Below are positions 56,939-64,000 of a DNA stretch of 64,000 nt, piece by piece (position 1 is the first letter of the stretch; each line of letters opens with the position of its first letter). The notes beneath the pieces are model-generated. The model did no database searches, had not been told where the DNA came from, and was given only the letters and a program-made list of their open reading frames with translations. A program made the position numbers and the translations under genes. The DNA is from Corynebacterium falsenii (lineage in GTDB: Bacteria > Actinomycetota > Actinomycetes > Mycobacteriales > Mycobacteriaceae): NCBI RefSeq assembly GCF_020099275.1, contig NZ_CP083646.1, positions 1,922,001 to 1,986,000 on the forward strand, written 5' to 3'.

Positions 56939-58456
56939 CTAGCGCACGTCCACGAACTTCCGCACGACCCAGCGACGGGCCAGCAACATGAGCCCGCACA
57001 GGGCGATCATGACAACCGAGAGTATGAGGAAGTACGTGCGCTCCGCCGCGCCGTCCTCCGGGTGGTAGAAGCCGGCGAAAGTACCGGAGAGCGACGACCC
57101 CGCACTCACCGAAATGAGCCACAGTGCGAACATGCGCGTGGGGAACGCCTCCGGAGCCAGGCGAGTGACCATGGAGTTGCCCACGGGGCCGATAAGCAGC
57201 TCGCCGATGGTGAACAGGGCAAGGATGATCACGAGCGCCCACATCGGTGTGGAGTTCGCCCCTCCCCCGGCGAACGGGATGAAGATGAGCACGGCAGCGC
57301 CGATGATGCCCAGCGCGAGCGCAAACTTCGTGGCATACGAAGGCTGCTTGTCCCCCAGCTTTGTCCACACCGTGCTGAACACGGCGCCGAGCAGGATGAT
57401 GAACAGCGGGTTGATGGACTGCACCACACCCGGGGGCAACTCAATGCCGAACAGGTTTCGGTCGAGGCGTTCGTCCGAGTACAGGGCAATGACCGTGAAC
57501 TGCTGCAGGAACACCGACCAGAACGCCACCGAGGCGGCGAACATCGGGATGAAGCCGATGAGGCGGGAACGCTCCTTAGCGGTGGTGCGCGGCGAGCGGT
57601 ACATCTCCAACCACAGGACAACGGCCACGAGGATCGCGATCATGGCAGCGATGTCGGAAAGCTGGGAGAGCTTCAGCACACCGGAGGCGAACAGCGAGAC
57701 AAACACCGCCACCACAGCCGCGGTGGCGAGGATGATGAGGACGTACCGGCGGGGCGACAGCGGATCCGCAACGTCCTGACCAGCGGCGGCAATCGTGCCC
57801 TTACGCATGATTGTGTACTGAATCAGACCAATGGCCATGAGCACGGCGGCTGCGGCGAAGCCCCAGTGGAAGCCCTTCCAGCCCCACAGCGCATTGGTGA
57901 TGAGTGGTCCGAGCAACGCGCCGATGTAAATGCCCATGAAGTAAATGGAGAATCCACCATCGCGGCGCGGATCGTCCCGGTCGTAGAGGTTGCCGAGCAC
58001 CACCTGCGAGGTGGTCTTGAGAGCACCGGCGCCGCAGGACACACTCACCAGGCCGATGGTCAGACCGGTGAATCCTGGAATAAATGCCAGGCTGAGGTGG
58101 CCGATCATCACCAAGATGGCGGAGAAGTACATCGTCCGCTCCGCAGACAGGATACGGTCAGCGACCCACGCACCGGCCACGCTGGTGAGGTACATCAAAC
58201 CGCCGTAGGCCCCAACGATGGACACGGCCGTGGGCTTGTCGAGCCCCAGCCCGCCTTCATTGACCGAGTAGTACAAGTAGAACAGCAGCAGCGCCTGCAG
58301 ACCGTAGTAGCTGAAGCGCTCCCACATCTCGATGCCGGAGAGGTTGGCGAGCCCCCATGGGTGGCCGAAGAACGAACGGGACTGTGCTTGGCTGGCAGGT
58401 GCTGAACCGGACCGTGCCGAACTCGGCGGCGTGTCCGTATGGTGTGCGGAGGTCAT
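56939..58456 (-). CDS. Proton-dependent oligopeptide transporter (POT/PTR family), copy 1
   Basis: A 505-residue carrier with about fourteen predicted membrane segments that imports di- or tripeptides with protons. The POT motif ExxERFxYY is present in segment 1 (GIEMWERFSYYGLQALL), and GFSIYFMGIYIGALLGPL is the second family signature. The last 90 residues hold the final segments and a short basic tail. About 65% of positions match copy 2 by eye. It lies next to an M24 peptidase that could cleave imported peptides. ATG at 58456. Confidence 0.92.
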   Translation of the reverse strand: MTSAHHTDTPPSSARSGSAPASQAQSRSFFGHPWGLANLSGIEMWERFSYYGLQALLLFYLYYSVNEGGLGLDKPTAVSIVGAYGGLMYLTSVAGAWVADRILSAERTMYFSAILVMIGHLSLAFIPGFTGLTIGLVSVSCGAGALKTTSQVVLGNLYDRDDPRRDGGFSIYFMGIYIGALLGPLITNALWGWKGFHWGFAAAAVLMAIGLIQYTIMRKGTIAAAGQDVADPLSPRRYVLIILATAAVVAVFVSLFASGVLKLSQLSDIAAMIAILVAVVLWLEMYRSPRTTAKERSRLIGFIPMFAASVAFWSVFLQQFTVIALYSDERLDRNLFGIELPPGVVQSINPLFIILLGAVFSTVWTKLGDKQPSYATKFALALGIIGAAVLIFIPFAGGGANSTPMWALVIILALFTIGELLIGPVGNSMVTRLAPEAFPTRMFALWLISVSAGSSLSGTFAGFYHPEDGAAERTYFLILSVVMIALCGLMLLARRWVVRKFVDVR

Positions 58457-58548
58457 GGCGTCATTTCACCACACCGTAGTTGGTACCTGCGCAGTGAGCA
58501 CCCACTAACCCGACGGGCGCCACCACCCCGGCGCGTACGCTGGGATCC

Positions 58549-59640
58549 ATGAGTGAATTTTTCCCCATCGATACGTTTAACAAGCGTCTGTCCACCGTTC
58601 GCGAGGCCGCCGCACAGGCTGGCCTCGATGGCGTGATCATCACCCCCGGTCCGGACATGGAGTACCTGATCTCATCCGCCATCCACACCCACGAGCGGTT
58701 CACCGCACTGGTTCTTACCGCCGACGCCGCACGCATCATCGTGCCCGGCGTGGATGCTGCGGATCTGAAGAAGTCCGTGGCCGGCAAGCTCGGCATGGAG
58801 ATCATCGGCTGGAACGACGGCGACGACCCCTACGGCTACATCGCCGAAGGTTCCTACGCGGTGAGCGCGGCCATGACCGCCGACCACCTGCTGGAGCTGC
58901 AGTCCCGCGGAATCTCCACCGTCAACGCCACCCAGGTGCTGGCGCAGGCCTTCGTCCGCAAGGACGACGAGGAGCTGGCCGAGCTGCGCCGCGCCAGCGC
59001 AGCCATCGACGAGGTTCACCGCCAAGTCCCATCCTTGCTGCGCGCAGGTGTGACCGAAAACGATGTGGCCAAGGAACTGGAACGGCTCATCCTTGTGAAG
59101 CACGAGGTGGTCGATTTCGTCATCGTCGGCTCCGGTCCCCACGGCGCCGACCCGCACCACGACCACTCCGATCGCGTCATTGAGGAGGGCGACGTGGTGG
59201 TCGTCGATATCGGAGGCACCCTGGCCAGCGGGTACCACTCCGATTGCACGCGCACCTACGTGGTCGGCGAGCCCACGGATGAGCAGCAGAAGATCTACGA
59301 CGTGCTGCAGCGCGCCCAGCAGGCAGGGCTGGACTTCGCCAAGCCCGGCGTGACGGCCGGAGACGTAGACAAGGTCGTCCGCGACATCATCACCGAGGCC
59401 GGCTACGGCGAGTACTTCATTCACCGCACGGGCCACGGTATCGGCCTGTCGTGCCACGAAGAACCATTCATCATCGCCGGCAATGACTTCGTCATTGACG
59501 AGGGCATGGCCTTCTCCATCGAGCCGGGCATCTACATCCCCGGCCAGTGGGGTGCACGCATTGAAGATATCGTGCTGGTGGCGTCGGATAAGGTAGAGCC
59601 CATCAACACAACACCCCACGAGCTTGTGCGCGTGGGGTGA
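58549..59640 (+). CDS. M24-family Xaa-Pro aminopeptidase or dipeptidase
   Basis: A 363-residue metallopeptidase of the pita-bread fold. The N-terminal creatinase-like domain spans residues 1-130 (DGVIITPGPDMEYLISSAIH). The catalytic domain has the five metal ligands: Asp in VVVVDIGGTLASGYHSDCTR (two), His in HRTGHGIGLSCHEEPFI, Glu in FSIEPGIY, and Glu in ARIEDIVLV. Cytoplasmic, since no signal peptide is seen. It lies between two peptide importers in opposite orientation, which suggests a role in using proline-containing peptides. Dipeptidase or aminopeptidase cannot be told apart from sequence. A hairpin overlaps its last codons. Confidence 0.88.
   Translation: MSEFFPIDTFNKRLSTVREAAAQAGLDGVIITPGPDMEYLISSAIHTHERFTALVLTADAARIIVPGVDAADLKKSVAGKLGMEIIGWNDGDDPYGYIAEGSYAVSAAMTADHLLELQSRGISTVNATQVLAQAFVRKDDEELAELRRASAAIDEVHRQVPSLLRAGVTENDVAKELERLILVKHEVVDFVIVGSGPHGADPHHDHSDRVIEEGDVVVVDIGGTLASGYHSDCTRTYVVGEPTDEQQKIYDVLQRAQQAGLDFAKPGVTAGDVDKVVRDIITEAGYGEYFIHRTGHGIGLSCHEEPFIIAGNDFVIDEGMAFSIEPGIYIPGQWGARIEDIVLVASDKVEPINTTPHELVRVG
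59612..59639. terminator. Hairpin overlapping the end of the peptidase gene
   Basis: A perfect 9-bp stem CACCCCACG/CGTGGGGTG (59612-59620 and 59631-59639) with a 10-base loop overlaps the last nine codons and the stop of the plus-strand gene. The convergent transporter gene ends 19 bases further. T runs are weak (TGTTGTGTT on the minus strand). Confidence 0.5.
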
Positions 59641-59658
59641 AGGATCTGACAACGAGGT

Positions 59659-61254
59659 TTAGTGGACGTCCACGAACTTCTTGAGGATCCACTTGCGGGC
59701 CAGGAGCATCAGCGCTCCGAGGCCCACGGTGACCGCGAACATCACAATGAAGTACGTGCGCTCTTCGGAAGCGACGTTCGGATGGTAGAAGCCCGCCAAG
59801 CTGCCGGAGAGAGCCGTGCCCAAGCTGATGGACAGCAGCCACAGGGCGAACATGCGGGTGGGGAATGCCTGGGGAGCCAACAATGTGGTCATGGAGTTAC
59901 CCACGGGGCTGAGCATGAGCTCGCCCATCGTGAACAGGAACAGAATCAGCACCATGACCCAGAACGGGGTGGAGTTCGCGCCGCCACCAGCAAACGGGAT
60001 GAACAGCAACATGGCCACGCCGATCACGCCGAGGGCCATGGCGAACTTGGTGACGTAAGAAGGCTGCTTATCGCCCAGCTTCGTCCACAGCGCACCGAAT
60101 ACGGCGGCGAACAGGATGATGAACAGCGGGTTGATGGACTGCACCACGCCCGGGGGAAGCTCAACGCCGAAGACGTTACGGTCCAGGCGCTGATCGGAGT
60201 ACAGGGCAATCACGGTGAACTGCTGTTGGAACAGCGACCAGAACGCCACCGACGCCACGAACATGGGGATGAAGCCGATGAGGCGGGAACGCTCTACGGC
60301 GGTGGTGAGATCGGAACGGTACATCTGAACCCACAGGATTGCAGCGACGATCACGGCGATGAGGGCGGTGATGTTGGAGAGCTGCTGGACGTGCAGCACA
60401 CCCGTAGTGAATAGCAACACAAAGGCAGCAATTGCAGCGGCAGCGCCGAGGAACACGGGGAGGTACTTCTTGCGTGGCAGCGGGTTGGCAACCTCGTGGC
60501 CGGCATCCTTGATGGTCTGCTTGCGCATGGCCGTGTACTGAACCAAGCCAATGGCCATCATCACAGCAGCGGCACCGAAGCCCCAGTGAAAGCCCTTCCA
60601 ACCCCACAGTGCGTTGGTGATCAGCGGGCCCACCAAGGCACCGATGTTCACGCCCATGTAGTAGATGGAAAAGCCACCGTCACGGCGGCGGTCATCGCGA
60701 TCGTAGAGATCGCCCAGCACCACCTGAGAGGTGGTCTTCAGCGCGCCGGAGCCCACGGCGATGAACACCAGGCCGAAGATCACGCCAATGAAGCCAGGCA
60801 GAATGGCCAAGCTGATGTGGCCGAGCATCACCAGCACGGCGGAGTAGAACAGGGTGCGTTCAGCAGAGAGGATGCGGTCGGCGACCCAGGCGCCGGCCAC
60901 GCTTGTCAGGTACACGAGACCGCCGTAGGCACCGACGATGGAAACGGCGGTGGCCTCGTTCATGCCGAGGCCGCCCTCGGTAACGGAGTAGTACAGGTAG
61001 TACACAAGGAGGGCCTGCAGGCCGTAGAAGCTGAAGCGCTCCCACATCTCCACACCGGAGAGGTTGGCTAGGCCCCAGGGGTGGCCGAAGAAGGTCTGCT
61101 CATTGTGAGTGGCGGATGCGCTGGCTGCGTGGGCGGTTGCGCTAGGGGTTGTGTCGGCGGTTGCGCCGGAGTTTGGGCCGGCGGTTGTGTCCGAGTCGGA
61201 TGTGGAGGGCCCGTTAGGTGCGGGGGAATCCTCCGGATGTGATTGAGAGGTCAT
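59659..61254 (-). CDS. Proton-dependent oligopeptide transporter (POT/PTR family), copy 2
   Basis: A 531-residue paralogue of the gene at 56939-58456, with the same fourteen-segment layout. Segment 1 has GVEMWERFSFYGLQALLVYY; the final Tyr of the ExxERFxYY motif is kept while the preceding one is Phe. The N-terminus (about 50 residues) is a Ser/Thr/Ala/Pro-rich tail longer than in copy 1. The strong similarity along the whole length and the same gene context imply a local duplication around the peptidase gene. The gap to YihY upstream is 142 bases. Confidence 0.92.
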   Translation of the reverse strand: MTSQSHPEDSPAPNGPSTSDSDTTAGPNSGATADTTPSATAHAASASATHNEQTFFGHPWGLANLSGVEMWERFSFYGLQALLVYYLYYSVTEGGLGMNEATAVSIVGAYGGLVYLTSVAGAWVADRILSAERTLFYSAVLVMLGHISLAILPGFIGVIFGLVFIAVGSGALKTTSQVVLGDLYDRDDRRRDGGFSIYYMGVNIGALVGPLITNALWGWKGFHWGFGAAAVMMAIGLVQYTAMRKQTIKDAGHEVANPLPRKKYLPVFLGAAAAIAAFVLLFTTGVLHVQQLSNITALIAVIVAAILWVQMYRSDLTTAVERSRLIGFIPMFVASVAFWSLFQQQFTVIALYSDQRLDRNVFGVELPPGVVQSINPLFIILFAAVFGALWTKLGDKQPSYVTKFAMALGVIGVAMLLFIPFAGGGANSTPFWVMVLILFLFTMGELMLSPVGNSMTTLLAPQAFPTRMFALWLLSISLGTALSGSLAGFYHPNVASEERTYFIVMFAVTVGLGALMLLARKWILKKFVDVH

Positions 61255-61396
61255 TGGCTAATTCCATCACATCCATTGGGCATTGGTGAAGCCAGTCACC
61301 CGTTTTTGTCGATATTGGTGAGAAATACGAGCGTTGTGGGCGCTGTGGGCGCTTCGCTGCCGAGCTGGGAAAACTCTGAGAGGTAGGTTAGACGGG

Positions 61397-62653
61397 ATGC
61401 TTCCGAAGAAAACTCCCGATTCCCGCACCGCTGCGCCCGTGACGAAGGACGGCCAGAAGGACGGCCAGAAGGTCGCCGAGCCGCACATCGTCCCGATCAA
61501 CGGTGCCGCGAGCGTGCGTGCCATGCCGATTGCGGAGTACTACGACACCGTCACCCGCCCACACCGCTTCGTGCCCGCTCGCGCGTGGCGACTGATTGGT
61601 CGGCGCCTCTACGTGGAGGTTTTCTACCGCGGGTTAATGGATCGCGGGGCTATTTTGAGTTTCTACACCCTGCTGACCGCCATCCCTACCCTGCTGGCTT
61701 TCTATTCGATTGCGTCGCTGGTGCTGGCGCAGAATCGGGACAAGGTCCGCGGCATTACTGAGGATTTCATTAACCAGAACATCCCGGGAATGTATGCCGA
61801 GGAGGCCCGGAAGATCATTGATTCAATCCTAGGGTCCACGCAGCAATCAGTGATCACGCTGGTCATCTCGGTGGCTATTGCCCTGTTTTCTTCCTCGGCG
61901 TATGTCCGGGCGTTCTCCCGCAGTGCGAATGCGTTGTATGGGCGCCAAGAGGGCCGGAGTCTCATCCGCACATGGTTGGTGATGTGGGGTTTGACCATCG
62001 CGCTGGTGGTGGGATTGGTGATTATTGCTGCGGCATTCTTCCTGCAGGCTGATTTTCTCACGCCGGTCCTCAACGCTATTTCTCAGCCGCTGCATTGGGA
62101 AGGCTTCACGTCGTTTGTATTGGATAGTCTGCTGCCGGTGTGGGCTTATCTTCGCTGGCCGGTGATTTTCGGTTTGTCGATTGTATTGATCGCGGTTCTG
62201 TTCACGATTGCCCCGAATGTGAAGTATGGGCGGATGCGCTGGCTGACAACGGGTTCGGCCTTCGCGCTCGTGGGTATCACCATCGTGGGTCTGGTGGTGC
62301 GCACGTATGTGAACAATTTCCTTCACATCGGCATGTACGGGGCGCTCGGCGGCCTCATTGGTGGGTTTTTCGGCCTAGTCATTTCCAATACAATTTTGCT
62401 TTTCGGTCTTAAACTCGACGCCGAAATGACCCGCTCCCGGGAGCTCGCCGCCGGACTGGCATCGGAAGATATCATCCAGGTTCCACCGCGGTCGTCCGTG
62501 GGCGCGGACGTCAATAATGAGATTGACGATCAGCTCCGGGAGAAGGCGCGGGCGTTCCGTCGTGGCTATTCGGCGGAGCCCGCGGGGGAATCGGGGGATT
62601 CGGAGGATTCTTCGGAATCTTTGGGTCCGAGCTCGGATACGAGCACGTCCTGA
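61397..62653 (+). CDS. YihY/BrkB family inner-membrane protein
   Basis: A 418-residue membrane protein of the YihY (UPF0761) family, formerly annotated as ribonuclease BN or BrkB; the function is uncertain. About 55 polar residues precede the first segment, with a Lys-Asp-Gly-Gln repeat encoded by a 12-bp DNA repeat at 61449-61472. Then come six segments: GAILSFYTLLTAIPTLLAFY, SVITLVISVAIALFSSSAYV, and so on to GALGGLIGGFFGLVISNTIL. The C-terminus is Ser/Glu-rich and is encoded in an 88-bp stretch that also codes, on the other strand, the end of a decarboxylase gene. ATG at 61397; the frame is open upstream to 61334 without a family match. Confidence 0.85.
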   Translation: MLPKKTPDSRTAAPVTKDGQKDGQKVAEPHIVPINGAASVRAMPIAEYYDTVTRPHRFVPARAWRLIGRRLYVEVFYRGLMDRGAILSFYTLLTAIPTLLAFYSIASLVLAQNRDKVRGITEDFINQNIPGMYAEEARKIIDSILGSTQQSVITLVISVAIALFSSSAYVRAFSRSANALYGRQEGRSLIRTWLVMWGLTIALVVGLVIIAAAFFLQADFLTPVLNAISQPLHWEGFTSFVLDSLLPVWAYLRWPVIFGLSIVLIAVLFTIAPNVKYGRMRWLTTGSAFALVGITIVGLVVRTYVNNFLHIGMYGALGGLIGGFFGLVISNTILLFGLKLDAEMTRSRELAAGLASEDIIQVPPRSSVGADVNNEIDDQLREKARAFRRGYSAEPAGESGDSEDSSESLGPSSDTSTS

Positions 62654-62818
62654 ACCACCTTCATGGCCGATAGCGCTGCCGGAGCTCCGCAGTAGCCGGA
62701 GGTGTGGATGACGGCTTCGGTGATTTCCTCGCGGGTCAGGCCGTTGGCGAGGCCGCCCTTGACGTGTCCGCGTAGTTCCTCGGTGGCACGCAGGGCTACG
62801 AGCATGCCGATGTTAAGC
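62566..62818 (-). pseudogene. Carboxymuconolactone decarboxylase family gene, 3' fragment cut by an insertion sequence
   Basis: The last 83 codons of a CMD-family (AhpD/PcaC-like) protein. The fragment reads LNIGMLVALRATEELRGHVK, then GLANGLTREEITEAVIHTSG and YCGAPAALSAMKVVQDVLV, matching the second half of CMD domains. At 62818/62819 the match stops exactly at the inverted repeat of an ISL3 element; the upstream open frame to 63468 is only the complement of the transposase. Its Ser/Glu-rich end overlaps the yihY gene by 88 bp. The 5' part should lie beyond the right edge of the element, outside this window. The gene is inactive unless an element-borne promoter and start produce a truncated protein. 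Confidence 0.85.
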
Positions 62819-64000
62819 GGCTCTTCACGTTTCGGAGTGCGTAGTTGACCGCGGGGTGGGGTTCGGGGTGGCACAACATATAGGGGTCCTGGCCGGTACA
62901 AGATGAGAGTTACGACGCTTCCATCCAACCGAACCAGGACCCTACTGTGCAGCCTACTACTGGCAACCTCGTCGCCGACACCATCTGCCGCACCGCCGAG
63001 ATCGGCCTGACGATCACCGGTGCCGCCGACGCCGGAAACATCACCATCATCGACGCCACACCCGTGTCCGCGAGCAACACCTGCCCTGACTGCGCACAAT
63101 CCGGGAAGCTTCGCGACCACGTCCTTCGCCGTCTCGTCGATCTGCCGGTGGTCGGGTTCCCGACCCGTCTGCACGTCCGCGTGCCCCGCTTCACCTGTAC
63201 GAATGCCTCCTGTGGCAGGAAGATCTTCCAGGCCACACTGAGCTGCGCCGATGACGGAGCGAAACTCACCCACCGGGTGACCCGCTGGATCCTCCAGCGC
63301 CTCGCGGTCGACCGGATGAGCGTGTCTGCCACCGCCAAGGCACTCGGCGTGGGTTGGGAGCTGGTCAATCAGGTCGCCCTCGAGGCCTGCCGCAAGCTTG
63401 TCTACGACGACTCTCCGCATCTGGACGGGGTGCGCATCCTCGGGGTGGATGAGCACGTATGGAAACACACCCGAAAGTCAGGTCAGCCATCCAGTCTGGT
63501 GACCATCCTCGTCGACCTCACGCCCCTGGTCGACGGCCGTGGCCCTGCCCGACTGCTGGACATGCGCCCCGGCCGCAGTGCACAGGTGCTGCGCACCTGG
63601 CTGCAGGAACGCGATCCTGCTTTCCGGGAAAATGTGCAGGTGGTGACCATGGACGGCTTCACCGGTTACGCCTCAGCCGTCGATCAGATGCTCCCGGATG
63701 CCACCAAGGTCATGGACCCCTTCCACGTGGTGCATCTGGCAGCCGACAAACTCACCGGATGCCGGCAACGGCTCCAACGAGAGACCACCGGACACCGGGG
63801 CCGCAAGGACGATCCGCTGTACAAGCACCGTCGCACGCTACTGACCAGGACGGACTACCTCACCGAGCGGCAGAAGCAGCGCCTGGACATGCTGTGGGCC
63901 ACCGATGACGAATACGTGGCCCTGGAGGTGACCTGGATGTTCTATCAGGACATGATTGCGGCTTACGGGCATCCGCAGAAGTCGGAGGGCAAGAAGCTCA
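62819..64000 (+). mobile_element. ISL3-family insertion sequence, left end (runs off window)
   Basis: The left end begins GGCTCTTCACGTTTCGGAGT, which has the GGCTCTTC start of ISL3-family terminal repeats and resembles corynebacterial IS31831-type ends. The 8 bases before it (62811-62818, TGTTAAGC) should be the target duplication. The transposase starts at 62947; the right end is outside. The element is inserted in a decarboxylase gene. Confidence 0.85.
62947..64000 (+). CDS. tnp: ISL3-family transposase, 5' part (runs off window)
   Basis: The frame is open for at least 351 codons from a GTG at 62947 to the window end. A zinc-finger-like N-terminus has CPDC and CTNASC pairs (about residues 46-49 and 84-89). 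Next are a helix-turn-helix segment (MSVSATAKALGVGWELVNQV), then the DDE domain: ILGVDEHVWKHTRK carries the first Asp and VVTMDGFTGYASAV the second; the catalytic Glu lies beyond the edge. PFHVVHLAADKLTGCRQRL is an ISL3 signature. Upstream, 128 bases between the inverted repeat and the start have no gene. No frameshift or stop is seen in the visible part, so it may be active. Confidence 0.9.
   Translation, partial: MQPTTGNLVADTICRTAEIGLTITGAADAGNITIIDATPVSASNTCPDCAQSGKLRDHVLRRLVDLPVVGFPTRLHVRVPRFTCTNASCGRKIFQATLSCADDGAKLTHRVTRWILQRLAVDRMSVSATAKALGVGWELVNQVALEACRKLVYDDSPHLDGVRILGVDEHVWKHTRKSGQPSSLVTILVDLTPLVDGRGPARLLDMRPGRSAQVLRTWLQERDPAFRENVQVVTMDGFTGYASAVDQMLPDATKVMDPFHVVHLAADKLTGCRQRLQRETTGHRGRKDDPLYKHRRTLLTRTDYLTERQKQRLDMLWATDDEYVALEVTWMFYQDMIAAYGHPQKSEGKKL

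Noticed and set aside
62819..63468. N-terminal part of a 300-codon minus-strand frame joined to the decarboxylase fragment
   Set aside because: Beyond 62818 it is the complement of the insertion sequence and transposase, so it is not part of the original protein.

Overview
The window looks like a chromosomal segment of a GC-rich mycolate actinobacterium, most probably a Corynebacterium. The reasons are gene order and family types: SepIVA-like coiled-coil protein and DUF177 next to rnc; rsmD-coaD next to a biotinyl domain; thiL, DUF3515, ddl, gpsA, mutT1, leuDC and an IclR regulator in the actinobacterial order; a LysX-type fusion; an ArsR with corynebacterial cysteine spacing; and an ISL3 element with a corynebacterial-type end. 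Many genes start with GTG. No rRNA, tRNA or CRISPR array was seen.

Layout. 1-3.7 kb: end of the actinobacterial rplS-lepB-rnhB-DUF2469-yraN-comM block (minus strand; comM runs off the left edge). 3.8-6.2 kb: tex. 6.3-14.8 kb: a choline/glycine betaine locus with two BCCT transporters, betaine aldehyde dehydrogenase and, divergently, choline dehydrogenase. 14.8-16.3 kb: trmD and rimM. 16.4-19.5 kb: gdhA, arsR and acr3 (arsenite efflux). 19.5-20.1 kb: rpsP. So the usual rpsP-rimM-trmD-rplS-lepB block is split twice, by ars/gdhA and by bet/tex.

20.2-26.1 kb: an unknown membrane protein, then ffh, amtB and ftsY. glnK and glnD, which lie between amtB and ffh in C. glutamicum, are absent. 26.1-37.7 kb: a membrane-anchored esterase and a tightly packed operon smc, a 1168-residue protein of unknown function, and lysX. 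37.7-43.9 kb: an alanine/glycine:Na+ symporter, mutM, rnc, DUF177, sepIVA, coaD, rsmD and an orphan biotinyl domain. 43.9-49.4 kb: recG, a DAK2 (FakA-like) protein, ung and thiL. 49.5-56.9 kb: tandem DUF3515, ddl, gpsA, mutT1, leuD, leuC and the divergent IclR regulator. 56.9-61.3 kb: two POT peptide transporters flanking an M24 peptidase. 61.4-64 kb: a YihY membrane protein overlapping tail-to-tail with a carboxymuconolactone decarboxylase gene that is cut by an ISL3-family insertion sequence running off the right edge.

Best candidates for new biology: the 1168-residue protein between smc and lysX; the 5' leader of the first BCCT gene, where a 12-base upstream segment is exactly complementary to the ribosome binding site; the perfect 16-bp palindrome between the divergent bet genes; the Gly/Asp difference between the two BCCT paralogues; and the many short degenerate tandem repeats at gene ends. 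All functional statements come from reading the sequence and recalling protein families; no database search was run.
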